From Xanthobacteraceae bacterium (GTDB lineage: Bacteria > Pseudomonadota > Alphaproteobacteria > Rhizobiales > Xanthobacteraceae): a stretch of DNA of 64,000 nucleotides. The stretch is from the NCBI GenBank assembly GCA_019752575.1, contig JAIELW010000004.1, positions 1 to 64,000 on the forward strand. Reading direction: 5' to 3'. The notes below the pieces were generated by a model. It did no database searches. It was not told the origin of the DNA and worked only from the letters and a program-made list of their open reading frames with translations. Each line of letters opens with the position of its first letter. Positions within the stretch are counted from its first letter, which is position 1. Positions 49,374 through 58,611 of the stretch are shown here, in pieces. The position numbers and the translations under genes are program-made.

Positions 49374-51635
49374 GTGTCTGCTCACGCAACTGTTCCGGCC
49401 GCGAAGGATCGCGCGCCTGCTGCCGCGCCCGAAAATGGGCATACGGCGACAGTTGCGCCCATTCTCAAGACATTGATGGATGCGGCCGAGGGCGCCCTGC
49501 CGGCCAATGCAGTTCTCGATGCATTAAAAGCAGTATTGCGGTTCGAGCGGGCAGTCCTGCTCGCAGCGGGCGATGAAGGTATCGAGATTGTCGCATCGGA
49601 ACCGGCTTCGAGCGAGCTTCCCGCCACAACCGGATTCACGATCGCGCAGTTGCTCGACATTCGCCTGCTAAAAGCAGGGGAGGACAAGCGCAGTATCGGT
49701 AACGCGGCGACACTCGCTGAAAACGCGCTGACGATTCCGGTAGGCGCAGGCGGCCGTGCCATGGTTGCGGTTCTGGTGCTGCCGGAGTCCGCCAAGCACG
49801 AGGAAGTTCTTTCGCTGGCGCGCGCCTGCTCGGTTGTCAGCATGGCGAGCATTCTGGCACGCGCATCGGCCGGGAAAAATGTCGAGCCCGCCGCTCAAGT
49901 TACACAGCTAGCGCTTCAGGACACGAATCTTCTGATGATGGTTCTCGACCATCTGCCGATCAGCCTCACTGTGCAGGACAGCGAAGGTAAGTTCGTACTC
50001 GCGAACGCGATGGCCGCGGCCGATCTCGCGGTTTCGGTGGAGAAGCTCCTGGGTAGTTCGCCCGCGGATTTTTTGTCCGAGCAGGAGGCAGTCAGCCGCC
50101 GTGAATGGGAGCGCAGCGTCGTCGAAGGCGGCAGGACCATCATGGCCGAAACCTGCGTACCGGATCACGAAGGCGCGCGCATCCTGCTGACTTCGCATAC
50201 TCCCGTTTTCATCACGAACAATACGCTGCTGGTTTCGAGTTCGGTCGACATCACCGGACATAAAGAGACCGAGCGCAGGCTTACCGAGCGCGCGCATATC
50301 GACAAGCTGACAGGTTTGCCGGATCGCGTGCGGATTGCGGAATACGCCGACGGCATTATTCACGGTACGAACGCGCGGCCCTTCGCAATCGCTTTTATCG
50401 ACCTCGATAACTTCAAGCACGTCAACGACTACTACAGCCACGCGATCGGCGATGCGCTCCTGATCAAGATCAGCGAGCGGATCAAGTCGAAGCTGCAGCC
50501 CGGCGATATGCTTGCGCGGATTTCCGGTGACGAGTTCGTATTGCTGCTCGACGGTTACCCGAACAAGGAATCGGTCAGCTCGCTGATTGAGCAGGTGCTC
50601 GCTGAAATCAAGAAACCGTTTCACCTCGAAGGTTTCGAGATCTTCAGCTCATGCTCGATAGGCGTCAGCTTCCACCCCGGACATGGCCGGAATTACGAGA
50701 CGCTTCGCCGCAACGCCGACGGCGCGATGTATGGCGCGAAAACCAAGACCAAGGGGCAGGCGCTTTACTTCGACGATGGCCTCGGCAAGGAAATTGCAGC
50801 GCGCATGGAGGCCGAGCAGCGGCTGCGGCTTGCGATCCGCGATCATCGTTTCGTTTGCGCATTCCAGCCGAAGGTGGATATCCACACGCAGGACGTAGTC
50901 GGCTTCGAGACGCTGGTGCGCTGGCGCGATAGCGATGGAGATCCCCCCGGTCAGTTTATCAATCTTGCAGTCGAGCTCGGTTTGATTAATCCGATCACGA
51001 ATTTCGTGCTGGCCGAGACGATTGCGGCCATGGACCGCCTCGATGCCGCGTTCGGTGGCGGTACGAGCGTCAGCATAAACATAGGTGCTAAACAGGCGAG
51101 CGATCTTGCGTTCATGACGACACTTACGGAAACCATCAAAGGCAGTGGTTTCGGTGAGCGGCTCATTCTCGAACTTACCGAAGACGCCATCGTCGATAAC
51201 GGCGTCTTCCAGAAGACCGTGCTTCCGGCGCTGCGCGAATGCGGCGTGCGCATCTCGATCGACGACTTCGGCACCGGTTATTCGTCTTTGAGCGCACTTG
51301 CGGATATCACCGCGGACGAAATCAAGATCGACCGCTCGTTCATCTCGCGTATTCACGAACGGCCCCGTAGCCAGAGCGTGCTGAAAGCGATCGAGTCGCT
51401 GGGCGCTTCGCTCGGCATTAGCATGGTCGCCGAGGGCGTCGAGACCAAAGAGGAACTGATCTACCTGCAGACCGCGAGCCGCATCCGGCTCGCTCAGGGC
51501 TTCTATTTCTCGAAACCGATTTATCTCGACGACATCCGCTCAGATGCGAAATTCGGCGAGCGCGTGATCGAAACGAGAACAAGTGCCCCAGCCCGCACAA
51601 GCGGCAGGCTGAGGGCGCCGGCACGAGCGCGCTGA
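49374..51635 (+). CDS. PAS-GGDEF-EAL cyclic-di-GMP protein
   Basis: A protein of about 753 residues from the GTG at 49374 (preceded by AAGGGGA); earlier in-frame starts would add up to 71 residues. The N-terminal part looks GAF-like (about residues 30-180), followed by a PAS domain (about 190-310), a GGDEF domain with SGDEF in place of GGDEF (near residue 383) and an EAL domain. The EAL catalytic set looks complete: the Glu of ETLVRW, NIGAKQ, ELTEDA, DDFGTGYSS, KIDRSFI, AEGVET and QGFYFS. So phosphodiesterase activity is likely; cyclase activity is uncertain. No membrane segment, so a cytoplasmic sensor is expected. Confidence 0.88.
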   Translation: MSAHATVPAAKDRAPAAAPENGHTATVAPILKTLMDAAEGALPANAVLDALKAVLRFERAVLLAAGDEGIEIVASEPASSELPATTGFTIAQLLDIRLLKAGEDKRSIGNAATLAENALTIPVGAGGRAMVAVLVLPESAKHEEVLSLARACSVVSMASILARASAGKNVEPAAQVTQLALQDTNLLMMVLDHLPISLTVQDSEGKFVLANAMAAADLAVSVEKLLGSSPADFLSEQEAVSRREWERSVVEGGRTIMAETCVPDHEGARILLTSHTPVFITNNTLLVSSSVDITGHKETERRLTERAHIDKLTGLPDRVRIAEYADGIIHGTNARPFAIAFIDLDNFKHVNDYYSHAIGDALLIKISERIKSKLQPGDMLARISGDEFVLLLDGYPNKESVSSLIEQVLAEIKKPFHLEGFEIFSSCSIGVSFHPGHGRNYETLRRNADGAMYGAKTKTKGQALYFDDGLGKEIAARMEAEQRLRLAIRDHRFVCAFQPKVDIHTQDVVGFETLVRWRDSDGDPPGQFINLAVELGLINPITNFVLAETIAAMDRLDAAFGGGTSVSINIGAKQASDLAFMTTLTETIKGSGFGERLILELTEDAIVDNGVFQKTVLPALRECGVRISIDDFGTGYSSLSALADITADEIKIDRSFISRIHERPRSQSVLKAIESLGASLGISMVAEGVETKEELIYLQTASRIRLAQGFYFSKPIYLDDIRSDAKFGERVIETRTSAPARTSGRLRAPARAR

Positions 51636-51672
51636 CGCGATACTTCTGAAAAAGTGAGTTGTGCTTCTAGAC

Positions 51673-53619
51673 TTAGCGGCGCAACAGCGAAGCGTCTTCT
51701 ATCGAAGCCGCAATCGGCTTCTTCAGAAGACTCAACCGGGTTGCGTCGATGGGAGCAGCGGCAGGTTGCAGCGCGGGTGCTTCCGATATGACCGGAGCGG
51801 GCGGAGTTGACATCGGCACGGATTCGTCGTGCGCGGGCTGCTGGCTCATGGTCGCACGCCGCCAGCGGTCCACGACCGCGCTGATGAAATCGTCCTCCAT
51901 CGCGTCGGCATTGAGGCCGTGATTGTTTACGAAGGATTCGCTCTTCGGAACGGCAACCGAAGGCATTTCCGGAAAGGTGAGACGCGTCGGCAGCGGCACA
52001 CCCGCGCCGAAGGCGAGCGCTTCACGCGTGCCGAGCGATGGCACGAAAGCAAACAGGTCGGCGCCATGATCGGCGACCGCGGAGCGCAACAGCGCCTGGT
52101 CGCGGTCGTTCGACATGCGCATTGCGAATAGGGTGCCGCACTGAGAAATGATGGTCGGATCGAGTTCGGCCGGCCGCTGCGTCACGAGACCGAGATAGAC
52201 ACCATGCTTGCGGCCTTCCTTCGCGATACGCGCCAGCGCGCGGCGGGTCGGCGCGAAGCCGGCAGTGCGGTCCGCGGAAGCGTATTTGTGGGCCTCTTCG
52301 CAGACGAACAGCAGCGGCACTGCGCCGTCGCTCCATAGGCCGAAGTCGAAGGCAAGGCGCGTGAGCACCGAGACGACCGGTTCGACGACTTCCGACGGGA
52401 AGCCCGCGAGCTGCATGATCGTCATGGTCTTGCCGTCCGGCTGCAGCCTGAAAAGCTGGCTGATCGACTCCGCCATGGTGTCGCCGCCGACATTCGCGCG
52501 CTCGAACATGAAAGCGTAACGCGGGTCGTTGCTCACCGTTTCGATGCGCGTGATCAGCCGCTGATAGATCATGCGCGACGAACGGTTCTCGAGCTTGCCC
52601 ATGCGGTCGTCGATGATCGAAAGCAGATCCGCGAGGCGATAAGGCACCGGTGTATCGACGGTGTAGCCGATATTTTTTGCCTCCGCCCGCTTGATGCCGG
52701 GGCGGTCGCTGACATTCTTGTATTGATTGTAGTTCGCCTTCGCGATCGGAATCAGCTCCGCGAGAATGTCGCTTTCTTCCTGCAAGCCGGGACGGCCAGC
52801 GAAGAAGACGTCGACGATCTCCTCGAAGTTGAACAGCCAGAATGGCAGGCGGAGGTTGGCCGGGTTTATCACGTCGGCGTTCGTGCCGAACGAGCGGTGA
52901 TATTCGTTGTGCGAGTCGAGCAGGAAAACGCGGAGCTTCGGGCGAACCCTCATGGTCTGCACGAGAATATGCGCGACACCAGTGGATTTTCCGACACCGG
53001 TCGAGCCGAGTACGGCGAAATGCTTGTTCAGCATTTCATCGACATTGGTGCGCGCGTTGACAGTGGTGTCCTGCTGCAAGGTGCCGATGCTGATCGTGTT
53101 CGATCCGGCTTCGTCGAAGATGATGCGCAACTCGTGATTGGTGAGCGGCAGCGCCGCATCGCGAATGGTCGGATAGCCGGCGACACCGCGGCGGAAAGCG
53201 GACGCGGCGGCGCTGGATACGATCTCACCCATGAGATCGACTTTCGCGATTGCGCAATAGTTCGCCGCGAGTGAATTCTGGATCGAGACTTCGGTGATCA
53301 CGCCGACGAGCTGCGACTTCGCGGTCTGAATTTTCAGGAAGCGGCCGACGGTGATGCCGGCGCGGTTCGGCCCGCTCATCGCGGAATCGAGCAGGCCAAC
53401 GGTTGCTTGCGAGCCACTGACCGAATGCACGTGACCGAGGGTTTCGGTCGCGCCCGCTGCCGTCGAAGGCGTGGCCGCGCTGGTCGTCCGCTGATCGATC
53501 ACCGAAGGGTTCCCGAACTGAATTCTGTTGGGGACCCTACCAGCGACAAGTCTAGATCGGATTAATTCCGGCGACTCAAGTTTCTCCCGCCACGCTGGCA
53601 ACTTGTTAACTATGCGCAT
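51673..53619 (-). CDS. HerA-like ATP-binding protein (DUF87)
   Basis: A 648-residue ATPase of the HerA/FtsK class. An N-terminal beta-barrel-like part (about residues 60-190) precedes Walker A GSTGVGKST (near residue 208), DSHNEYHRSF, and Walker B LLFVCEEAHKYAS; ITQRPAEL-like TQRPAELDPTIISQCG acts as sensor segment. The last 70 residues are Pro/Ala/Ser-rich. HerA proteins translocate DNA and usually act with NurA nuclease; no nurA is nearby. The ATG at 53619 has no good ribosome site, so the true start could be slightly downstream. Confidence 0.83.
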   Translation of the reverse strand: MRIVNKLPAWREKLESPELIRSRLVAGRVPNRIQFGNPSVIDQRTTSAATPSTAAGATETLGHVHSVSGSQATVGLLDSAMSGPNRAGITVGRFLKIQTAKSQLVGVITEVSIQNSLAANYCAIAKVDLMGEIVSSAAASAFRRGVAGYPTIRDAALPLTNHELRIIFDEAGSNTISIGTLQQDTTVNARTNVDEMLNKHFAVLGSTGVGKSTGVAHILVQTMRVRPKLRVFLLDSHNEYHRSFGTNADVINPANLRLPFWLFNFEEIVDVFFAGRPGLQEESDILAELIPIAKANYNQYKNVSDRPGIKRAEAKNIGYTVDTPVPYRLADLLSIIDDRMGKLENRSSRMIYQRLITRIETVSNDPRYAFMFERANVGGDTMAESISQLFRLQPDGKTMTIMQLAGFPSEVVEPVVSVLTRLAFDFGLWSDGAVPLLFVCEEAHKYASADRTAGFAPTRRALARIAKEGRKHGVYLGLVTQRPAELDPTIISQCGTLFAMRMSNDRDQALLRSAVADHGADLFAFVPSLGTREALAFGAGVPLPTRLTFPEMPSVAVPKSESFVNNHGLNADAMEDDFISAVVDRWRRATMSQQPAHDESVPMSTPPAPVISEAPALQPAAAPIDATRLSLLKKPIAASIEDASLLRR

Positions 53620-53652
53620 GCAGGGCGGAGAAGGCTTTGCGATCGGCGGCGT

Positions 53653-54399
53653 TCAAAGCCCTTTCGCGAGAAAACCGCCATCGACCGCGATGTCCGCGCC
53701 GGTGACGTAGCTCGCCTCGCCCGACGCGAGGAAGACCGCGGCGCCGGCGAGTTCGCTGAGTTCGCCAAAGCGGCCCATCGGGGTGCGCGCCGTCGCGAGC
53801 GCCACGCGCTCGGGTTTCAGCGTGCTCGTAAGTTCGGTGCGGAAATAACCCGGCGAGATCGAGTTCACGCGGATCTTGTCGGCGGCCCATTCGGTCGCGA
53901 GTGTCTTCGTGAATGCGAGCACGCCGTGCTTGCTTGCGGCGTAGTGCGCGGCCAAAGGCCAGCCGCGATGCGCGGAAATCGAAGCGATGCTGATGACCGA
54001 GCCGCCGTTTCTTTTCATGTGCGGGTAGGCGGCCTGACAGCAGAAGAAAACACTGTTGAGATTGGTGTCGATCACGCTCAAGTATTCTTCCTCCGTTAAT
54101 TCGGCGGAAGGCTTCACGATGGTGATGCCCTGGCTGTTTACGAGAATGTCCAGTCCGCCGAGCTGACGGCTAACAGCGTCAATCGCGCTGGTGCTGGCCT
54201 TCGCGCCGCGCATGTCGGCGGCGTGACCTGTCGCGTGCGGGCCGATACTCTTGAGCGTCGTGAGTACGGCATCGACCTTCTCCTGCCGCCGTCCGATGAT
54301 CGCGACCCGCGCTCCCTCGCGCGCGAAGCTTGTCGCGATGCTGGCGCCGATGCCGCTGGAGCCGCCGACGACGATTGCTTTCATTCCTTTGAGGCGCAT
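53653..54399 (-). CDS. Short-chain dehydrogenase/reductase (SDR)
   Basis: A 248-residue classical SDR. VGGSSGIGASIA (residues about 10-21) binds the cofactor; GRRQEKV after the second strand, with two Arg, favours NADP. NSQG replaces the usual NNAG; the Ser of ISIASISA and the YAASKHGVL Tyr/Lys are intact. The ATG at 54399 follows AAGGAAG; the frame is open for 39 more codons upstream without support. Substrate unknown. Neighbours do not suggest a pathway. Confidence 0.87.
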   Translation of the reverse strand: MRLKGMKAIVVGGSSGIGASIATSFAREGARVAIIGRRQEKVDAVLTTLKSIGPHATGHAADMRGAKASTSAIDAVSRQLGGLDILVNSQGITIVKPSAELTEEEYLSVIDTNLNSVFFCCQAAYPHMKRNGGSVISIASISAHRGWPLAAHYAASKHGVLAFTKTLATEWAADKIRVNSISPGYFRTELTSTLKPERVALATARTPMGRFGELSELAGAAVFLASGEASYVTGADIAVDGGFLAKGL

Positions 54400-54433
54400 C
54401 CGGTTCTTCCTTGCGTGATGAAACCAATCTATT

Positions 54434-55015
54434 CTAGCGCTTGAGCGGCCGCGAGCCGTTCGCCCAGATGCCGCGTGCGTTCTTCTGCGCGTCTTCCGCA
54501 AAGCGCGCGAGCGCATCGTCCTTCGCGGAATCGTCGTAGAACGCCCAACCTTCGGCGAGCATCCAGTCGGAGATATTCGTGCGGTCGCGGAAACAGCGCG
54601 AGATCGCCTGGCCGCTTCGCACGTGTAACACTTCGCACTTCAGTTCCTTGCCATGCACAAGGTTGCGAAGCGCCACATAGGCGCGCAGGCCGCACGCCCA
54701 GCGGCCGCCTTTTTCGCTTTCGCAAAGCGTGTCGTTCGCAATCGTGGTTATACCGAGAAAGCGAAGCGCCTTGCCGTTTGTTGTCACGACACCGTGTTCG
54801 GAAAGGAGGGCCGTGACACGATCACCCGGAATTGGAGGTTCGTTCGCCTGCTGCGAGGCTTCGTTCTTGGGCCGCGGCGGCAAGATGATGACCGGAATGT
54901 TCTCCGGTGTGACGTTCCGGATCTTGCGCTCGGAATCGCCGGATTGCGCGGCGACCGGCAGCGCAACTGCGATCGTCAGCATGAGGGAAACGGCGATCGG
55001 GAGTGGCCAGCGCAT
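54434..55015 (-). CDS. Exported thermonuclease (SNase)-like protein
   Basis: A 193-residue protein with a signal peptide (residues 1-23, VALPVAAQ). After a Pro-rich linker (about 35-65) comes a domain like the staphylococcal nuclease family: ALRFLGITTIANDTLCESEKGGRWACGLRAYVALRNLV region, then EGWAFYDDSAKDDALARFAEDAQKNARGIW near the C-terminus. The classical catalytic Arg/Glu set is not clear, so it may be a non-catalytic relative. Four Cys residues could form disulfides in the periplasm. It is 34 bases from the SDR gene on the same strand. Confidence 0.75.
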   Translation of the reverse strand: MRWPLPIAVSLMLTIAVALPVAAQSGDSERKIRNVTPENIPVIILPPRPKNEASQQANEPPIPGDRVTALLSEHGVVTTNGKALRFLGITTIANDTLCESEKGGRWACGLRAYVALRNLVHGKELKCEVLHVRSGQAISRCFRDRTNISDWMLAEGWAFYDDSAKDDALARFAEDAQKNARGIWANGSRPLKR

Positions 55016-55109
55016 CGGGCGGTCAGTTGTGTTGAGCGCCTATTCTAGCGGCTAGACCAGGCCGGCCGCGAGTTCGCGCGACAATTCGCCGGACCGGCCT
55101 CGGGGGCCT

Positions 55110-55125
55110 TGGCCCATGGGTTGCA
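55110..55125 (+). promoter_or_regulatory. Candidate sigma-54 promoter of nasT
   Basis: TGGCCCATGGGTTGCA carries the -24 GG (55111-55112) and -12 GC (55123-55124) exactly ten bases apart, close to TGGCACG-N4-TTGCA. It ends about 40 bases before nasT, fitting nitrogen (NtrC/RpoN) control. Confidence 0.55.
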
Positions 55126-55164
55126 TAAATACACATCAGATATGGGTTTTGGCGCACTTTTCCA

Positions 55165-55755
55165 ATGCAATCCGAGGCAAGTCTAAAGATCGCAATTGTC
55201 GATGACAGTGCCGTTCGCGCCGCGATCCTGGAGGAGGGGCTGCGCGAGGCGGGGCATCGCCATGTCATCCGCGTCGAGGGCACCGAGAACCTTCTGGAGC
55301 GCATCTACGCCATCGACCCTGACGTCATCCTGATCGACCTCGAAAACCCGAGCCGAGACGTCCTCGAGCAGATGTTCCGCGTGAGCCGCGCCGTGAAGCG
55401 GCCGATCGCGATGTTCGTGGACCAGAGCGATAGCGCCTCGATTGCCGCTGCGGTCGACGCCGGCGTGTCGAGCTACATCGTCGACGGGCTGAAGAAGGAC
55501 CGCATCAAACACATTCTCGACATATCGATTTCGCGCTTCAATGCGTTCTCGCGCATCAGCACGGAGCTTGAACAGACCAAATCCGCACTCACGGAGCGCA
55601 AGGTCATCGACCGCGCCAAGGGCATCCTGATGAAGCGAAAGGGGCTTTCGGAGGATCAGGCCTATGCGTTGCTTCGCACCAGCGCGCAGAACGAAAAGAA
55701 AAAGATCGCGGAAATTGCGCAATCGATCATCACCGCAGCGGAGCTTTTGAAATGA
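55165..55755 (+). CDS. nasT: NasT-type ANTAR-domain antiterminator response regulator
   Basis: A 196-residue two-domain protein. Residues about 1-125 are a receiver-like domain (IAIVDDSAVR; VILIDLENPSRD with the Asp at the phosphorylation position). Residues about 130-190 are an ANTAR RNA-binding domain (RKVIDRAKGILMKRKGLSEDQAYALLRTSA). NasT binds leader RNA of nitrate assimilation genes and prevents termination. NasS, encoded next with a four-base overlap, holds NasT inactive without nitrate. A sigma-54-like promoter precedes it. Confidence 0.92.
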   Translation: MQSEASLKIAIVDDSAVRAAILEEGLREAGHRHVIRVEGTENLLERIYAIDPDVILIDLENPSRDVLEQMFRVSRAVKRPIAMFVDQSDSASIAAAVDAGVSSYIVDGLKKDRIKHILDISISRFNAFSRISTELEQTKSALTERKVIDRAKGILMKRKGLSEDQAYALLRTSAQNEKKKIAEIAQSIITAAELLK

Positions 55756-56924
55756 CCGCAAGGAACAAGCTCCGTATCGGTTTTATCCCGTTGGTGGACG
55801 CTGCTGCGCTCATTGTCGCCGTCGATCGCGGCTTTGCCGCCGAAAAAAGGCTGGAGGTCGAATTGGTGCGCGAGGTGTCATGGTCGAATGTCCGCGACAA
55901 GCTCAATATCGGGATGTTCGACGCGGCGCATCTGCTTGCCCCCGTCGCGATTGCCTCAAGTCTGGGTTTCGGTCACGTAAAGGTCCCGATCATCGCCCCG
56001 TTCAATCTCGGCCTGAACGGCAACGCGATCACGGTGACGAATGCATTGCAGAAAGCCTTGCAGGACAAGGCCGAAGGCGATCTCGCCGACCCGAAAGTCT
56101 CAGCGCGCGCGTTGGCGGCCATCGTGGCGGAGCGCAAACGCAGGGGAGAACCGCCGCTCAATTTCGGAATGACGTTCCCGTTCTCGACGCACAACTACCA
56201 GCTTCGCTTCTGGATGGCGTCGGCTAGAATCGACCCTGACGAGGATGTGCAGATGATCGTGCTGCCGCCGCCCTTCATGGTCGAGAGCATCAAGAGTGGC
56301 CATGTGGATGCGTTCTGCGTCGGCGCGCCCTGGAATTCGGTAGCAGTCGATCTCGGTATCGCGCATATCCTTCACTTCGTATCCGAGATACTGCAGCGCG
56401 CGGCGGAGAAAGTACTCGCTGTCCGCGCGCCTTGGGCAAAGGATAATCCTGACGCGCTGTATGCTCTCGTTTACGCGCATGCGAAGGCCGCGGCCTTCAT
56501 CGAAGATGAGCGGAATCGCGACGAAGTTTGCAGCATTCTTTCGGCGCCGGACCGCTTGAATGTCGCGCCGGAGATTATCCGGCGAACGCTGGACGGCAGG
56601 CTCAAAGTCTCTCCAGACGGTAAATATAGAGAGAGCGATCGCTATCTGATGATCGGAAGACGGGGGGCCGCGCGGCCGGACCGCGCCCAGGCATCCTGGC
56701 TTTATGCACAAATGGTGCGTTGGGGGCAGGCGCCGCTCTCGAAGGAACTGCTGCTCTCCGCGCGCGAAACATTCCGTCCTGACATTTACGATGAAGTGCT
56801 CGGAGGAGGAGATTTGCCGCCTGAAGGAGAGCCAAAAGACGGCGTCGGTGCATTCGACGGACCTGAATTCGACGCGCTCGATCTCGAAAAACACCTCGCT
56901 CCCTGGAAGTTGCACAGGCGATAG
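55752..56924 (+). CDS. nasS: NasS-type cytoplasmic nitrate/nitrite sensor
   Basis: A 390-residue protein of the NrtA/CmpA binding-protein family without any signal peptide, which marks it as the cytoplasmic sensor NasS rather than a transporter subunit. It contains LRIGFIPLVDAAALIVAVDRGFA at the start, GMTFPFSTHNYQLRFWMA near residue 138 and GHVDAFCVGAPWNSVAVDLG near residue 190, matching the nitrate-binding fold. It binds NasT and releases it on nitrate binding. Overlaps nasT by four bases; a 314-base leader region separates it from nrtA. Confidence 0.92.
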   Translation: MTARNKLRIGFIPLVDAAALIVAVDRGFAAEKRLEVELVREVSWSNVRDKLNIGMFDAAHLLAPVAIASSLGFGHVKVPIIAPFNLGLNGNAITVTNALQKALQDKAEGDLADPKVSARALAAIVAERKRRGEPPLNFGMTFPFSTHNYQLRFWMASARIDPDEDVQMIVLPPPFMVESIKSGHVDAFCVGAPWNSVAVDLGIAHILHFVSEILQRAAEKVLAVRAPWAKDNPDALYALVYAHAKAAAFIEDERNRDEVCSILSAPDRLNVAPEIIRRTLDGRLKVSPDGKYRESDRYLMIGRRGAARPDRAQASWLYAQMVRWGQAPLSKELLLSARETFRPDIYDEVLGGGDLPPEGEPKDGVGAFDGPEFDALDLEKHLAPWKLHRR

Positions 56925-57062
56925 GCGAAGTGTGCGCTGCACAATAAACGCGCAGTTGACTCATCTGGAGGCAGAAAAGCCTGCTACGGCACCGTTTTAT
57001 ACGGCGCATTTATTGGCACTAAAGTACTGATTTTGCCGAACAAATCGTCTTGCTGCGGCGCG

Positions 57063-57078
57063 TGGCACGGCGTTTGAA
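57063..57078 (+). promoter_or_regulatory. Candidate sigma-54 promoter of nrtA
   Basis: TGGCACGGCGTTTGAA has a perfect -24 box TGGCACG and a -12 box TTGAA instead of TTGCA at the correct spacing. Transcription from it would begin near 57090, just before two leader hairpins. A second, weaker match TTGGCACT lies at 57013-57020. Confidence 0.5.
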
Positions 57079-57094
57079 TTAGAGCAACTCGAAT

Positions 57095-57118
57095 CGTGCC
57101 GCCGATGAAGACGGCACG
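57095..57118 (+). promoter_or_regulatory. First leader hairpin upstream of nrtA
   Basis: CGTGCCG (57095-57101) pairs with CGGCACG (57112-57118) around a 10-base loop. It lies 26 bases before the leader terminator and is a candidate NasT binding site, though the loop does not clearly show the AxxGxx hexaloop of known ANTAR targets. Confidence 0.4.
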
Positions 57119-57144
57119 CGGTCAAAAAAAGTCCGGAAAACAGC

Positions 57145-57203
57145 GACGCCGCTGAACTAGACCGCGCCACGCGCGCGGGAAAGTTCGCGGCGTCTTCGTT
57201 TTT
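57145..57203 (+). terminator. Leader terminator/attenuator of nrtA
   Basis: A long stem: GACGCCGC (57145-57152) with GCGGCGTC (57187-57194), GAACT (57154-57158) with AGTTC (57182-57186), and an inner CCGCGC/GCGCGG (57162-57167 / 57173-57178). TTCGTTTTT follows. It ends 36 bases before the nrtA start and would stop transcription unless NasT intervenes. The remaining part of 56925-57144 codes for nothing recognisable. Confidence 0.75.
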
Positions 57204-57238
57204 CGGCACGGCGTAACGAGAACACAAAGGGGATTGAG

Positions 57239-58552
57239 ATGAAGAAGACAAGCAAGAGCATCGCGCGGGGTGTCGATCGCCGCGAATTCTTGAAGAAGAG
57301 CGCGAGCACCGCAGCACTGTTTGCCGCCGCGAAGCTGGCGCTTCCGGCCGGCGCGGCTTTTGCGCAATCCGGTCCGGAAGTGAAAGGCACCAAGCTCGGC
57401 TATATCGCACTCACCGACGCATCTCCGCTGATCATTGCGCAGGAAAAAGGCTTCTACGCCAAACACGGCCTGCCGGAGATGGAAATTCTCAAGCAGGCTT
57501 CGTGGGGCGCCACGCGCGACAACATGGCGCTCGGCACCAAGGCGAACGGCATCGACGGCGGTCACATCCTGCGCCCGAAGGTGCATCTCTATTCGACCGG
57601 CTCGGTAATGCAGAACAAGCAGCCGTTGCCGATGTACACGATGCTTAACCTCAACGAAGACGGGCAAGCGATCTCGGTCGCGGCGGAATACAAAGACACC
57701 AACGTAAAGCTGGATGCGAGCGCGCTGAAGGCGGCTTTCGCGAAGAAGAAAGCCGAAGGCAAGGAAGTAAAGGTCGCGATGACCTTCCCCGGCGGCACGC
57801 ATGATTGCTGGATCCGCTACTGGCTCGCCGCAGGTGGCATCGATCCCGACAAGGATGTTTCCACCATCGTTGTGCCGCCGCCGCAGATGGTCGCAAACAT
57901 GAAGGTCGGCAACATGGACGCCTTCTGTGTTGGCGAGCCGTGGAACGAGCAGCTCGTCAATCAGGACATCGGCTTCACGGCGCTGACTACTGGCGAATTG
58001 TGGTTCAAGCACCCGGAGAAAATTCTCGGCATGCGCGCCGACTTCGTCGACGCCAATCCAAAAGCCACGCAAGCGATCCTGATGGCGGTGATGGAAGCGC
58101 AGCAGTGGTGCGAGAAGATGGAGAACAAGCAGGAAATGGCGGAGATCGTCGGCAAGCGGCAGTGGTTCAACGTGCCGGTGCCCGACATCATCGGCCGCAT
58201 CAAGGGCGACATCAATTACGGCAACGGCCGCAAGGTCGCCGGCAGCAATCTCAAGATGAAGTTCTGGGGTGAGGGCGGTGCAGCTTCCTATCCGTGGAAG
58301 AGTCTCGACGCCTGGTTCGTCACCGAAAACGTGCGTTGGGGCAAATTCGACGCAAGCACGAACATCAAAGCGCTCGTCGACAAGACCAATCGCTCCGATC
58401 TCTGGATTCAGGCTGCGAAGACGCTCGGTGTTTCCGGCATTCCGACTTCGGACTCGCGCGGTATCGAGAAATTCTTCGATGGCAAGACCTTCGATCCCGC
58501 CAACCCGCAGGCTTATCTGAAGAGCCTCTCGATCAAGCGCGTGGAAGTCTAA
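57239..58552 (+). CDS. nrtA: Nitrate ABC transporter substrate-binding protein (CmpA/NrtA)
   Basis: A 437-residue binding protein with a twin-arginine signal (DRREFLKKSAS, residues about 13-23) and an Ala-rich core ending near AFAQS, so it is exported folded. Mature marks are LGYIALTDASPLIIAQEKGFYAKHGL, VAMTFPGGTHDCWIRYWLA and GNMDAFCVGEPWNEQLVNQDIG, shared with nitrate- and bicarbonate-binding proteins. AAAGGGGA precedes the ATG. Nitrate is favoured over bicarbonate by the nasTS and nirA neighbours. Confidence 0.93.
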   Translation: MKKTSKSIARGVDRREFLKKSASTAALFAAAKLALPAGAAFAQSGPEVKGTKLGYIALTDASPLIIAQEKGFYAKHGLPEMEILKQASWGATRDNMALGTKANGIDGGHILRPKVHLYSTGSVMQNKQPLPMYTMLNLNEDGQAISVAAEYKDTNVKLDASALKAAFAKKKAEGKEVKVAMTFPGGTHDCWIRYWLAAGGIDPDKDVSTIVVPPPQMVANMKVGNMDAFCVGEPWNEQLVNQDIGFTALTTGELWFKHPEKILGMRADFVDANPKATQAILMAVMEAQQWCEKMENKQEMAEIVGKRQWFNVPVPDIIGRIKGDINYGNGRKVAGSNLKMKFWGEGGAASYPWKSLDAWFVTENVRWGKFDASTNIKALVDKTNRSDLWIQAAKTLGVSGIPTSDSRGIEKFFDGKTFDPANPQAYLKSLSIKRVEV

Positions 58553-58567
58553 ACAGAACAGGCGAAC

Positions 58568-58589
58568 GGGCTGCGGTACGCCGCAGCCC
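58568..58589 (+). other. Intercistronic hairpin between nrtA and the permease
   Basis: GGGCTGCGG (58568-58576) and CCGCAGCCC (58581-58589) form perfect 9-bp arms around a TACG loop, without a T run. Probably stabilises the binding-protein message. Confidence 0.65.
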
Positions 58590-58611
58590 CAACTCTTTGG
58601 GAGATTGCCAG

